Assembly: GCA_009746045.1 (NCBI GenBank)
Contig: RPFO01000389.1
Coordinates: 1,600,982 to 1,664,981 of the forward strand
Reading direction: 5' to 3'
Source: Mesostigma viride
Lineage: Eukaryota > Streptophyta > Mesostigmatophyceae > Mesostigmatales > Mesostigmataceae
Length of the DNA: 64,000 nt
The notes beneath the pieces were generated by a model, which was given only the letters and a program-made list of their open reading frames with translations, was not told where the DNA came from and ran no database searches. The position numbers were made by a program, and so were the translations under genes. How positions within the stretch are numbered: position 1 is the stretch's first letter; the number at the start of each line of letters is the position of its first letter. Positions 41,142 to 52,889 of this stretch are shown in pieces.

Positions 41142-41526
41142 TTAAAACGGCATGGTCCACTTCGTCAAGGTCAACTTCCAATGACTGGCCATGTCGCCTG
41201 CTAGAAGGGCCCTGTCCTCAGCATCCCGCTGTTCATCTTCTTCCCCATCAGAGTGGGCTTCTTTGTCATTCATTAGCAGCCCTCTTGTCAATTCCTTTCG
41301 CGCTATCAAGCTGATTGCCCAGGTCATCCGGAGCGACTTTCGGCTCCTTCGTATCGCCGCAGCATTCCTTGCACAGAATTTTCTGTCCAAAACCTTCTTC
41401 TCCCACGCCGACGCCACAAAAAACATGCATCCACTTGCCGCATGTGCACTTGTGGACCGAGCCAGTCATGTTTCCGCAACCACCCCCGCATAATTGCATG
41501 GTTTCGGTGCCCATTGTAGCAGCCAT
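41142..41526 (-). CDS. Small Cys/His-rich zinc-finger ORF (likely transposon N-terminus)
   Basis: From ATG 41526 the 86-codon frame carries a Cys/His array: LCGGGCG, HKCTCGKWMHVFCG, then EEGFGQKILCKECC. The pattern CX3C...CXC...HX2C...CX2C is a PHD-like/treble-clef finger, and acidic residues follow in an overlapping frame (41142-41426, HSDGEEDEQRDAEDR). Such fingers occur at the N-terminus of some hAT or Crypton-like transposases, but no transposase follows. I regard it as a fragment of unknown family. Confidence 0.4.
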
Positions 41527-41682
41527 TTCCGCTTGTTCTCACCCACCGAGCTCATTAATTAAACGTGTTCAACAGTTGCTTTCACCTGCTTGAATTCGAA
41601 GTGCAGTGCAGTCCGTTAAACCCAAAATGCCGAGCAGTCGAGCACGCATTAAATGCCTTGCTACTACGGTAGTTGCGACTGT

Positions 41683-41899
41683 TCAGAAAAAAATGCCTAG
41701 GCTTTTTTTTTTCAGGACGAGATCTGGAAAAAAAATGCCTAGGCTTTTTTTTTTTCAGGACGAGATCTGAAAAAAAATAGCCTAGGCTTTTTTTTGTTCA
41801 GATCTAGTCCTGAAAAAAATTGCCTAGGCTTTTTTTTTGTTCAGATCTAGTCCTGAAAAAAAAAAGCCTAGGCGAATCCAAAAGTGCCTAGGCATTTTT
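41683..41899. repeat. Array of palindromic units around GCCTAGGC
   Basis: Five to six units of about 43-45 bp each consist of A-run, GCCTAGGC, T-run and a spacer containing AGATCT. The spacer reads CAGGACGAGATCTG in the left units and its inverse CAGATCTAGTCCTG in the right units, so the whole array is also palindromic. It can form nested cruciforms. 41527-41682 beside it holds nothing recognisable. Confidence 0.92.
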
Positions 41900-42336
41900 C
41901 GATTTGCCGTAGTTCCTGAACAAGCCGCGTGTTGCGCGCCGAAAGTTTGCTCACTTGAATCCTTGTCCAACTGAGTAAACTTACGGCCACCGACTCCTGG
42001 GGAGCAAGGGCCGGTTGAGGCTGCTCTGGTGCGGGCGCGGGGATAAGGGTCGCGCCCTGCTGACGCAGCGGTCGGTCGTTGGCACCTCGAACGGGTGACC
42101 GTTCGCGTTCCCGGGCTCGGCCGGGTTGTCCGGGCCCAGCGGCCGCCCCTGTCAAGTCCGAAGCTGAACCGGTGTGCTCGACACGGTCCAGGGAACCGTG
42201 ATTGTCCCTGGGGTGGAACGGCGCCTGTCGTGTCTCGCGCCGGCGTGACTCCCGCAGCTCTTCTTGCTGACGAGATTCCCGTGACGTGTGCCGGCGTCTC
42301 TCCCGCGCCCCGTGAGCGTGGTACAAGTCCTGTCCC
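41868..42336 (-). pseudogene. Gag-like Arg/Glu-rich ORF, 3' part (split by hAT insertion)
   Basis: The frame reads DLYHAHGARERRRHTSRES, then an Arg/Pro-rich region and SWTRIQVSKLSARNTRLVQ (coiled-coil-like) before running into the palindromic array. The 5' part lies beyond the hAT element at 43911-44442. Removing the hAT element and one 8-bp duplication joins them. Composition is that of a retrotransposon Gag, but no knuckle or capsid motif proves it. Confidence 0.45.
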
Positions 42337-43910
42337 CCGTGTTGGTTCGTACGGCACCTCGGGTATGAAAATACGCCGTATTCCACGGTACTGACGCTTT
42401 CGACCGCGTACGCCGTACGATTTTCACTGTTTTTCACTTTGGACTTAGCCGATTTTGGAGGTCGTGGACGTGTCACGCGGTGGGGAGAGGCCCAGACCTG
42501 TCAGTGGTACTAAAATTGCTGAAATTGCAGCGAGTGCATAGCTACTTGCTAGTACACGCGTGACGGTGTGCCTTTCTACATTTTTTTCTACATTTTTTTT
42601 CTTTCTACATTTTTTGACAGGATTTTTTATTCGCGGGAGAAAAGCTGCGAGGGGACAGAGCATGCATGGCAGAATCATAAGGTTTAGGGACGGGTGCACT
42701 TCCAGAAAGACGCAGAAGAGTGAAGACGCAATTAAAGCAAATAGAGGGTGCCGGGGGCGCCGGTTCATGTATTGTGCGCTAGGCAATCCTAAAAGAGGCG
42801 ACCATGCCTAGAGTTCCAGTCGTCAAAAGGGGAGAGGAGTGTCAATACCTCCACCTGATTGACGAGGTGGAAAAGACCGTGAGTGGGGAAGACGTGGTAG
42901 TCGGCCAGAGGTGGCCAGGCGTGCAAGCTGTGCGATTACAAGTTCGGCAGGCCTGGCAACTTTAGCAAGGATCGCGCTGTCGGCCATCTGGGCCACATCC
43001 CCAACAAGGGAGCCACATTTTGCCAGCAGTCTAGGAATGTAGAAGGCCTGATCGGGAGGCTTCAGGCGGCTGAGGCAGCCCGGTTGGAAAAGAAGGAGCA
43101 AAAGGCAGTGCTCGGTGCCCGCGTTGCCAAGGCCCTTCTGCCTGCCGCTGCCCCGGGTGCTGGCCCTTGTGGCTCTGGCAAGGCAGTGCAGAAGACGATT
43201 CCACAGTGCTTTTCCAATGCGCAGCTCCAGGAAGTCCGCCTTGCCCAGGCCTCTTTCTTTTACGAGAATGGCATTCCGTTTCACGTCGCCGCCAGCGCCT
43301 CGTACAAGAACATGATCGCGGCAGTGGCAAAGTATGGACCTGCCGCAGCAGTGAAGGTCAATTCTGGGTTCATTGCCTTGATTTTATTTCTTAGGGATTC
43401 GTGGCATGCACTTGTTGTCATTGTGCAGCGAAGCTGCCATCTATAGTGCTATGACATCCTCTGCATCGAGGCTGCCAGAGCTCTGGGTGCATTATACCAT
43501 TCAATCATGTATTATGTTGTCAATAATGCATTGTAATAAAAGAGACCGGTGTTAGATGGTCAATAGTTTGCGTGTCCACAATATACAAATGTACTTGAAG
43601 GATGTATTGCAATGTCGATCTAAGTGTGGCAGGTGGCAAGTCACTGCCATTATGCTCATTAATGAATAGCAGAGAGCATAGTACATAGTAACATTTGTTG
43701 GATGCAGGGCCACACATCCTTAGAATACCCCGTACTTTAAGCCTTGGCCTCAATAATACCCCGTACTTTTTTAGCACAATTTCAAAAATACCCCGTATGC
43801 CGTACTGCGTGTTTTTTCGCGTATTTTTTACCCCTCGCAAAAATACCTGTATTTTTACAGTACGCAAGGGTTTTACCGAGTACCCCGTACTGCCGTACAG
43901 ACCAACACGG
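42337..43910 (+). mobile_element. hAT DNA transposon, decayed (1574 bp)
   Basis: The exact 8-bp duplication CCTGTCCC flanks it (42329-42336 and 43911-43918). The terminal inverted repeat reads CCGTGTTGGT(TC/CT)GTACGGCA. Subterminal regions are rich in CCGTAC / TACGCCGTA motifs like those filling the hAT MITE at 22955-23152, so the two are probably related. It carries a transposase N-terminal fragment on the plus strand. Non-coding 43447-43910 includes several ATACCCCGTACT copies. Confidence 0.88.
42804..43446 (+). pseudogene. hAT transposase fragment with BED zinc finger
   Basis: The ATG at 42804 starts MPRVPVVKRGEECQYLHLID. After one frame change near 42925 the BED finger reads ACKLCDYKFGRPGNFSKDRA with a downstream GHLGHI...FC for the His/Cys ligands. 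From 43084 the frame gives CFSNAQLQEVRLAQASFFYE and NGIPFHVAASASYKNMIAAV, the classic hAT segment following the BED domain (a GIPF box). It stops after AKYGPAAAVK and lacks the catalytic and dimerisation regions, so it is inactive. Confidence 0.8.
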
Positions 43911-44442
43911 CCTGTCCCGACGTGCTTCCCACCAATCGCCACGGCGCAACTCCGGACGCGACTCCTCGTGACGTGTCGGACGCGGCATCTCCCGTCGGGG
44001 ATCCTCTTCAATGCACGCAATGCTCGTCGGGCCGTCGGATAGACTCGCGTGGCGTTTCATGACGTGCCGATTGTCCGCCACGCTCGTGGCGCGGGGCAGG
44101 ACGGCTCTCACCGTGTCTCTCCCCGGACCTGTCCCGCGGGGCCACCACCACACTCGGTCGACCCCGAGGACGCCCCTTAGTAGGGAACCTCCTGGTGCGA
44201 GCCATCACCGCCTCACGGTTGTACACAATGAGGCGGCGGGGCGGCCGTGTACCGACCTGCTCCGCCCAAGGGACACCATCCTCCTCAGGATCGTCACGGC
44301 GGACCCGTGGCAGGTCGTCATCCGACCCGTCGTCAGCCAGCAGCCTGTCACCCTCGCCTTCGGGGTCATCTCCCTCCGCCTCATCCATCTTCCATGCAGA
44401 TCCCCCGGCACGCCTCCCGCAAGCTAGGACCACTCCCAGCAC
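43911..44442 (-). pseudogene. Gag-like acidic/Arg-rich ORF, 5' part
   Basis: The frame starts near 44390 with an acidic stretch (MDEAEGDDPEGEGDRLLADD), then PPRRLIVYNREAVMARTRRF and an Arg/Glu-rich tail. It breaks at DEHCVH (44011) and continues in another frame to the hAT insertion. No assignable domain. It lies downstream of an integrase fragment on the same strand, so it may be the next element. Confidence 0.4.
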
Positions 44443-44544
44443 CCCGTGCAGAGCGCGCCTCGTAGGGTAACTCTCCTAAACGCGTCCGGCAATCGGTTGC
44501 GAACGCGTTCAGGGATCAGTAGCAGCGCCATGCAGGCGGGGGTA

Positions 44545-44910
44545 CGCTATTAGAGCCTCCAGAACGTCCTGGCAGTGTTGAGGAAGAACGGCGTGAAGCC
44601 ATGGGCCGCCTGGGGGGCGTTGTTCAAGGAGAATTCCACCAAGCCCAGAAACTCATCCCAATTGCCTCCCACCGCGTCATGCAGTGTAGTGCCGCATGGT
44701 CTCTTGCACTGTGCGGTTCAGTCGCTCCACCAGGTGAGAGGACGAGCTGTGGTACGCTGTCCCCAATGACACCTTGGTGCCCAGTCGTTCAAAGAACTCC
44801 TGCCAGAAGCGAGCCGTGAACAACTTGTCACGGTCCGATATGAATTGCCGGCTGAGTCCGTGGTACCGAAACACGTGGTGGAGGTACAACTTCGCGCAAG
44901 CCTCAGCCGT
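44545..44910 (-). pseudogene. Ty3/gypsy integrase core fragment (third copy)
   Basis: The frame reads YLHHVFRYHGLSRQFISDRD, then SLGTAYHSSSSHLVERLNRT with the catalytic Glu. After a frameshift near 44680 it continues as VEFSLNNAPQAAHGFTPFFL. It is a different, more GC-rich Ty3 lineage than copies 1 and 2. Both ends are truncated, with homology beginning abruptly at about 44910. Confidence 0.85.
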
Positions 44911-45513
44911 GAGAGTATGTGAGCATACAGAGAACTGGAAAGCTCAGTGCACGCAGACAATGCCAAATGGCTTGTGTGGAAACGACGAGACACCTTGGCA
45001 TTAGGATAATGTGGCACATATACCGCTGGTCAGCCGTCACTTGCGGCTGACCAGACTTTGCGTAAGTTAAGCCTAACTTACTGATCCTGGACGGACTAGC
45101 CTATCAGTTACAACCTGATCCATTTCTGGCCTTGCCTTGCTTTGCATGCATCACCACAAAACATCAAATTTATTACAATATGTGTGCTAGCTCTATACGG
45201 TGGAATAACACAGACATGTCTACCAGATGGCAAAACGGCCATCTGTATGCTAGGGTGAGCACACTATGCGAATGTGCAGGGCCAGCCCACAGCAGCTGTG
45301 CCCCTGCTCTACCCACATCTCCTTACATGGCTAACAGCCGAAAATACATACGTAGGACATGCAAAACAGAAAACTTTCACTACCTAGCTATGGGGGTACT
45401 TTGTCCCAACCCAGGTTCACCCTCGGGTTAGTTAAACCATTTCCCCCTGGACCTCCCACACAAGGGTGAGGTCAGTTGATAGCTAAAAGACGAGAGATAA
45501 AGACAGGAGGACG
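44911..45513. other. Flank of tyrosine-recombinase element #1
   Basis: No gene. It should contain the 3' repeats of the minus-strand element, but no split direct repeats like those of the neighbouring elements could be matched to 49750-50300. A GTCAGCCGTCACTTGCGGCTGAC hairpin (about 45030) is visible. Confidence 0.45.
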
Positions 45514-48448
45514 TCAAAACTCGACGCCACCGAAGTGGCGCCGGAAAGCCGCTGGGTCAAAACCCAGGGCCTGAGCCCAGAGGGCGGGTGGGATGTCGCG
45601 CCCCAGGAGGCTGCGGTGGAGGCCAATGTAGCGTGTGACCGAGAGGGCCGAAGCCCACCGGCCGCGCAGCTGGATGGCCTCCGGCGACTCGCCAGCGATG
45701 GCGTCGTGCGTCGCCCCCCCATGCCGGAGGCTGTGAAAAGAAAACATCCCTGGGATGCCCATGCGGGCCTGCACGGCCTCCCACTGCTGCCTAGCCTGCA
45801 TGGCTGTACGTTAAGCCCCGAAAGAGGAGTGCATCCGGGGGCTGGCCAGCCGTCAGACGTCGCAGGAGCCACAAAGAAAGTGGATCCCGGACGAGGACGT
45901 GCTGGGCCGCCCCCTGCGCAGTTTTGGGGTTGCGCAGCACAAGGGCACCGACCATGGGCCCTGGCTCGAGAAGGGGGTGGCCGGGATGAGCCACATCCCG
46001 AACCCGCAGCCCTAGCGCCTCGCTAATGCGTAAATACTGCTGGAAAGCAATAATAATCAACGCACTCAAATGCACCTGTCGACGTGAAACTAGCAACAGG
46101 GCAGTGAAATAGCAAAGGCGCCAGGGCATAGGCGGAGGGCTGACAGCCGGAACAAGCCGCTGCCAACCTGCTAGCAGGCGGTCCGCCAGTACCCAATTCC
46201 GAACAATGTCGGGGTAGTACAGGTGCAGACAGGCCTTGGCATGCTGGCATAAGGTACGCCCCCGCCCGCCTCTGGCATGGTAGACAGCAGAAATCCACTC
46301 ACAGAAAATGGCTTCCGCGTCAGCTGGGTCGACAGGGCCAGGTGGCGCCCACGCCACGTAGACAGCCGCCGCGCGCCGGTACGCTGGCAAGGTAGACACA
46401 GGGTTGACTGTGCCCTCCAAAAGTGCCAAGTCCCGAGGGCGTCGCGCCCCCTCAGGCCCAGGGTTGGGATGCACGTCACCACACCGGGTCAAGTCAGGAA
46501 TCCAAGCGCCACGCCGACTGGCCTTGTCAGCTGGGTTGTGGTCGGTAGCCACCCAGACCCAGTGGCTCTGCATGTCGCCAGCCAGTGACAGAGCGCAGTA
46601 GCGCCGAACCAGCTGGTTGAGGCGGTAGGAAGACGACCGCCCTCTGACAAACGCCCCCACCACAGCACTGGAGTCTACGAGCCGGACGACTCGCTTACCT
46701 CGACACGCCTTGGTCCGGCACGACCACTCGACCCCCTGTGTCGCAGCAATCGCCTCCTTGACGTTGATGTGGTTAGGCTGCCCCCGCCACCGGTAGGACA
46801 GTGCCGTACGCCAGTGGCCACTATCCAGCAGGCTGTAGTCCCCCTCCTCCATGCGCTCCAGGTCCCAGTCCTCCCCAGACGTTAAAGCTGTCGTCCGCCA
46901 CCCCCGCGCTTCGCGCCGGGTCGCCAGCCGGGCACAATCGGCCCCAGGCAGGTCCCTGTAGACCACCCCACCGCCGGAGCCGCTCGCATCACTTGCGACG
47001 ACCCGGTCAGAAAGGGGCCGGGCCCTGGCCGCCCTCAAAAAGGGGGCCAGGTCGATCGCCGCCTGAAGCTCCTGGCGGGCCCCCGCAGGGAGGCGCCAGC
47101 GGCGCCCAGGCAGGGAGGCATTCATGGCTGCTAGCAGCCGGTACGTCTCAGACCACACCGAAAGCATGGGGCGGCACAGCAGATGCATCCACACCCACTT
47201 CCCAAGCACAGAACTAAGTTCGCGGTAGTATGTAAACCCGCGATCTAAGATTCTATGAGTAGCAGCGATAACTGCCACCACACGCTCAGGAACAGGCACC
47301 ACGTCACCATCTCTTTGGTGAATGACCCCCACCGCCTGCACACCAGTCTGCTCTGCTGTCGCCCGTACCACCTTGTCAGACTTCTGCACCAGCCCAACAG
47401 CGGCGTAGGCAGCCTGAACACGATCTAGCTGCTGATTCACCCCATCCACCGACGCACAGTGGGTGAAATGGAGGTCATCGATCGTCACAGCATGCATACC
47501 TTCCAGATCCTGCCGAGATTCGAAGCACGGCGAGGGCGCCAAGGGCGCAGCAGGGTCCTCCTCCAGCCTCAGCCGGACGGTCTCCCCCGCCTCGTTGGCC
47601 TCCGCCACCAGGATCAGCGCGGACATGTTGATGCTCAGCCCACGACTAGCCTCCAACGGCGGCTTGGGGCCACAGCGGTACAACACAGACTGATGCACAC
47701 ACTGGGCCACGGCGACGGCCAGCTTGTTGCCCATTGGCCAGCACAACATCCACGGCCACACCTTCCGACGAGCCCCACTCAGGCCCACCAGATCCGACCA
47801 CACCGGCATCCACGCACAGTACCGCCGCATCCAAACTGGCAGGCGGAGTCTGTTGTAGTACGAATCCAAATCTGATACGCCCCCAAAAACATCCTCCCCA
47901 GCGCGCGTGGGCAAATCGCAAATCACGCCAAGGTGTGGTAAAAAAGCGGGCATAGGATCTGGTAGTGGCATGTTGCCACGCCGGTTGTCCACAATCAGCC
48001 GTATACGGCCGTCGGGCTTTCCGACCCCAAAAGTACCGTTCACCATAGGCGGCTCCTCCTCAAAAAATCCACCCAAAATCCCCCTCTCCACACACACCGT
48101 GCAAACCCGCGCGAACTCCTCCATGCTACACCCCCGCGAGATCCGCATCGACTTCTGCAAGATCCGCTCTGCTGGGCTCAGCGTCCGTACCATCCTACTC
48201 TCATCATTCAAAATTGCTCCCCAAGAGGGGGGTAGTAAGTTCAGCACATCCACTTGGCCACCTTCCCCCGGACCAGGCAAGGCCAAGCGTGCGGCCACTA
48301 ACGGTTCGTAAGGGGCTCCTTCAGCATATTCACCCCCATCCACTACAGATCCTGCCATTGCCGCTACGGAACCACCGTTCCGGCGGACAATGGACCTGCA
48401 AGCATCATCGATCCCATCTAGGGCCGCCTGCTGCAGAGGCCCGGGCAC
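45514..48448 (-). pseudogene. Tyrosine-recombinase retrotransposon #1 Pol: RT-RNase H-NPGP-tyrosine recombinase
   Basis: An 885-codon frame (45791-48448) has RT (SDLDSYYNRLRL, then VTIDDLHF with the DD pair). RNase H follows (VVASDASGSGGGVVY, RLVDSSAVVGAF, HNPADKASR). A GDVHPNPGP motif comes next (about 46454-46480). The N-terminal part of a tyrosine recombinase follows (YLRISEALGLRVRDV, the first Arg). A one-base shift near 45795 moves the rest into 45514-45801: HSLRHGGATHD (His-X2-Arg), RGRW and RYIGLHR (nucleophile Tyr). Domain order and RT type fit DIRS/PAT/Ngaro-like elements. The recombinase would insert a circular cDNA intermediate. One frameshift and no found termini; otherwise well preserved. 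Confidence 0.85.
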
Positions 48449-48459
48449 ACGGGCTGAAT

Positions 48460-49747
48460 CTACAGCAGGCGGGTCTCGCCCCCCCCCCCCATCCAGTTTA
48501 ACGCCCTAACCGTCTGACAGGCTAGTGAGCGAGCATTAAAAGCCCGACTCATCCTATCGTGCCTACGGCCTGAGCGTACCTGCTGCCACCAGTCACGAGG
48601 TGGCAGGGGTGCTGGAAGAGGTAGTGGAAGAAGGCACCGCTCCCTCACTTGTTGTTGTTGGACGGGCCGCCCTGCCCCTTCTTGCCGGGACCCTGCTCCA
48701 GCTTGTGCTGCAGCTTCCCCATGCTCATCGCCGCCCGCACCGCCGGAGACGCCAGCATTGCCCCACCCTCCTGGAATGGCAGCATTGCCGACGGATCGAG
48801 TCCCCTTCCACCCCGTCGACCCCACATCCACCAGCTGGCATGCCGTGATCAGCTTTGCCAGGTACTCGGCTGCTGCCAGCTCCAGAATTATTTCGGAGCG
48901 TGGCGTGGCCCAGTAGCCAAATTCTGTCACCATCGTGTCCAGAATTCCTGCCATCTGCAGGAGCAGCATCCGCCTCTCCCCGCTGGCTGAGCTGCCGTGC
49001 ATCGACGTTATCATTAACGATGCACGGATGGACTTCCCCCCCACGCTCTCCGCGTAGTCCAGCATCCCAGGCAGCACCGCCTCCAGCATGTTGCTCACCA
49101 GGACCGGCACTGCATGCCCACTCAGCGCCACCCCCTTTGTGCGCGCCAGCCTGCCAGCAGTCGTCGCTGCGGCTGGGCTTGCAGCTGCTGGAGTCTTTGC
49201 CTGGTCCAGCAGCTTCGACATGGCCGATATCAGGCCGCCAGTGCGGGCGTTGCCCGGCTGGGATGGAAGCCCTCCAGCTGGCGTTGCATAGCCCGTCTCG
49301 GTCCCCAGCAGCCGACCTATGTTTCGGTCCAGGTCCGCCACAGCCTGGTTGATCGCCCCAGGAGCGCCATCGTCCTCCCCAGCGCCCGCTCCACCATGCC
49401 CCGCCCCTCCGCTTCCACCTGCCGAAGGGGGAACACCCCCAGTTCCCACCGCACCTGCTGACACTGGTGGATCCGGCTCTGCAATAGCCTCCCCCAGTTG
49501 CGCTGCTAGCACATCGGCCAGGGCCTCCTCCCCATCCCAGTCGCTGACAAACCCCCTTTCCTCCAGTACGTCCATGACGTTCTTGGCACGCCCCGGATTG
49601 AGCTTCTGGATCCGCTCTAGCCAGTTCCCCTCCCCTAGGATCTTCTGGCTGGACCGCAGTGGCGGCCTCCTTTGGGGTGCATCCCTCCTTGGCTGCTTGC
49701 TTGAGTTTCCCTAGGAAATTCCGGTCTGGGGCTGTCACTGTGGTCAT
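48460..49747 (-). pseudogene. Gag-like ORF of tyrosine-recombinase element #1
   Basis: The ATG at 49747 gives MTTVTAPDRNFLGKLKQAAK. After a frameshift near 49645 it continues as GNWLERIQKLNPGRAKNVMD and a Gly/Ala-rich section. A conserved block follows: VLPGMLDYAESVGGKSIRAS, then GILDTMVTEFGYWA. The same block occurs in the Gag of element #2 (LPGVLEDASDNGMG, MDTLLKELG). The frame ends at 48460, just past a run of 12 C (48479-48490). Slipping one base in that run would enter the Pol frame. No zinc knuckle is visible, as in many DIRS-like Gags. Confidence 0.7.
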
Positions 49748-51219
49748 GGTGGGTTATACTGCTTGATGTGTTATCTTGCGTTTTGTTTTTTGTGATGTGG
49801 TCACGTGAGGTTCTCAGGCAAAAGAAACAACCTGCTTCCCTAGAATGGAAGCCCACCTTTTATAGCAACCACCTGTCCAGCCAACCCCTACCTGGGTGGC
49901 TGGGGTACGGGTGCCAGCACAAAAAATATTTTTTCTAAAATTATTTTTTCTTTTGGTGCTATACGGCGTTGCATTCTCCGCTCAGCAGGTTAGTCATAGA
50001 TAAAATGAGCATAGCTCACCAAATCTAGTCAGTCCTAACATGACAACTACAGTCCCGCGGTACTGAGGTACCGGCTCATCACATACTGAGTATAATAGCC
50101 ACGTGTCCATGCCACGACTGCTCTAGTCCAGCACCGTCCCAGTACCAAATTGGGCGCCGGCGGTGCTGGCACGTGTCCACTTAGGCTACAGGCGGGAGAC
50201 TTAGACTAACTCCCACTTTAAGTTTTCTTTGGGTTTCAACAGAAACACACATAGCCAGTAAATGGACGCAGCCATTCCCAATTAATTAATTAATTAATTC
50301 CAGCCATTCCCAATGCCTTAAAAAAACTGTCAGACAACCTACTAGGACCCCAAGGTCACCTCACACATGTACAAGAGATGCATTAAATTGTCTAATCACC
50401 AAGAAAATGTCCTCAAATGAGGACATTTTTCAGCATGGATACCATTTGTAATAACTAACACATGTCAACACATCCATGGGTACAGTATGGAACCATGTTC
50501 ATTCATGATATGTTCAAGAGTTGCAATGCTTAACATCCATGAAATATGTTCATTGTATAATTGTTTACGATTTATGAATGCAGGGGGGTCGCTACGCGAG
50601 TGACCAAATAGCACTCAAGTCAACAATATGCCAAGAAAGAAGGCATGGCCAGGTCATGGCTGGTCCTGAAAATGCACCCAAGGTGCCCACAACATGTCTA
50701 TGTTACACCCTCGCAGTCCTAGACCCTGCAGCCTGCCAGGGGGGGGCACAAAATGTAACTGGCAGCCAAGGACCATGGTGCAGGCCAAACAGCAGGTGTA
50801 AAGCTAGCTCAGTCCAGAGAGTGAAATATGAAGCAAATACTTGCCAAGGTTAGGTCCATGATCGGTAGTAGAGTCTCGGCTGCCACCACGGTGCTAAACC
50901 ATGATGCTGAACCCTTACGTTATATATGAAACATATACTGCAAAGAGGCACAAGTTGTAACACAAGCACAATGTAAACATGACAAGCTCAAGTTTCCAAG
51001 CCAGTCTTGAACACTTGGACATGAGTTGAAGCATTAGAAACATATCGGCAACATACCAGCAAGCCTTGAAAAACTTCTCAGCAACAAGGCAGTATATGTG
51101 TTGAGTCAAACTACCACATCGCAATTAAGCACAGCGACTTCTACTTGCTGCTGTTTTGATAACGCAAGGCCGTTTACCTTTACAGTGACGCAACGGGAAA
51201 AGAAAGTACCGCCCAGCAA
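49748..51219. other. Intergenic stretch with AATT microsatellite and hairpin
   Basis: No gene is supported; the 91-codon plus frame at 50578 is unrecognised. An (AATT)n run at about 50279-50299 is flanked by duplicated AGCCATTCCCAAT. A hairpin TGTCCTCA-AA-TGAGGACA with A/T extension lies at 50404-50429, and its core recurs at 59407-59424. Part of 49748-50280 should be the 5' end of the minus-strand element. Confidence 0.45.
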
Positions 51220-51474
51220 TCGGTGTTCTCTGAACGTAGTTTCTTTATAACAGATGAGAATGAACGCCGCTATGTGAGTGGTACTACGGGACGGTGGGCC
51301 TTGGGCTGGACCGGTTCCATGAGTTAGAATTAGTTGGCCAGTTTTGTATGGCCATTTCTAGTTCGTTAAGTTAAGTAGCAATTAAGTTACTGTTGCTGAC
51401 GGCTCATGAGGCGAGCCCGGGCTACGCCGCCCTAAAGTGCCATTTGCACGATGTTCTAGGTCTCTTTTTCTTGT
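51220..51474 (+). repeat. Split repeat A1 of the non-autonomous element
   Basis: 255 bp, starting TCGGTGTTCTCTGAACGTAG; identical to A2 at 52600-52854. Confidence 0.93.
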
Positions 51475-52475
51475 AATCGGATGTATGGGGTATGGGTATG
51501 GCGGATTACAAGAAATTTAATGCTGCCCTAATCGCGTCAGCCTTTTGGCTGGCGGTGGCCGATTAGAGATGGCGCGTGACTGACATAGCTTGAACAGTCA
51601 CGTGACTGTGAAAAAGAAATTAAAATTACCCTCGTCGGTTTTCTCCCCGCAGCTGGGTTCTTGGCCGACGAGAGACTATAAAATACTTCGCGTTTGCCTG
51701 CGCGTGGCACCTGTACGGAACTCTGAAACCATGAGTAAGATTTCCGTGCCACGCTGCAGTGCCTACCGCTTTGCTGCGGAATGTCGCAGCAGGGTTGCAG
51801 TTCCTGACTGCTGACTGCCGAAGGAAGGGTGGTCGGGTTACTTTTAGTGGGCATTGTGATGGACGACAAGTCTGTCGGCCCTCGCGTGAGTAGAAAAATA
51901 TTTACCAGCATCCGCTCTTATGGGTGCGTGAGGTCTCGGGAATGTGGTGGGGACGAATTCCGGAATTATGCAATATTTCGATTCAGACCGAGACTTAAGG
52001 GGCCAGTTTAACAGACGGACCTGGGCCGGGCAGGACCAAATATTTTGGCCGGCCCAGTTGCGCTTGCGCTTTATCGGCCGCTGGGGTGTGTGATGAGAGC
52101 CTGCTCATCAACTAAAACCTGAAATATGGAAAGTTACTCCCCCAGGTGACAACGTTGACAGTAATCGAGATATGGTGGCATCCGGTGACGTCCTACAAGT
52201 TGTCGTCACGTTAGGGCGGCACTGGCCTTTGAGGGAGGTCCGTGATCGTTAAACGAGGCGTCTTCTTCCTTGTCTTTGCGTGCACATTCAACACCCTCTT
52301 TTACTGGCCGAGGGTGGAAGGCTGGGGGGGCCCTGCGAAGGGTTATCGTGCATGAGGCTCGCTACAGCCGCCGGCGATTGTAATGGTCGTGACCGTTGCG
52401 GCAGGGCAGCCTCGAGAGCCACTGAGCGAAAGTGGTTGGCGGAGCTTTGGAGATAAAGCACCAGGAAAGGGGGTT

Positions 52476-52599
52476 GGGTAACGAGAACTACAATCAATCA
52501 TGAAATGGGTGCAGCGTGGCAGGCTCACTCATGGGTTCTGTAATTGCCCACTTATTGTTTTAATCAAATGTTGGTGGATTGGTAATAGTGGGAATAGAA
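52476..52599 (+). repeat. Split repeat B1 of the non-autonomous element
   Basis: 124 bp from GGGTAACGAGAAC to GGGAATAGAA; identical to B2 and directly abutting A2. Confidence 0.93.
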
Positions 52600-52854
52600 T
52601 CGGTGTTCTCTGAACGTAGTTTCTTTATAACAGATGAGAATGAACGCCGCTATGTGAGTGGTACTACGGGACGGTGGGCCTTGGGCTGGACCGGTTCCAT
52701 GAGTTAGAATTAGTTGGCCAGTTTTGTATGGCCATTTCTAGTTCGTTAAGTTAAGTAGCAATTAAGTTACTGTTGCTGACGGCTCATGAGGCGAGCCCGG
52801 GCTACGCCGCCCTAAAGTGCCATTTGCACGATGTTCTAGGTCTCTTTTTCTTGT
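52600..52854 (+). repeat. Split repeat A2 of the non-autonomous element
   Basis: 255 bp, identical to A1. The B1/A2 junction AGAA|TCGG represents the circle junction expected in a recombinase-inserted intermediate. Confidence 0.93.
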
Positions 52855-52889
52855 TCCGCCCTCCCTCCCTCTTCTTGTGTTTGTTTCTA

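Noticed and set aside
41683-41899. CRISPR-like array
   Set aside because: Units are palindromic with almost identical spacers and the genome is eukaryotic.
45132-45431. CPNPGS near a plus-strand ORF end as another 2A-like motif
   Set aside because: Lacks the final Pro of NPGP and the ORF shows no domain.
44911-50300. Split direct repeats for YR element #1
   Set aside because: Comparison of both flanks by eye gave no convincing A or B repeat, so termini were not assigned.
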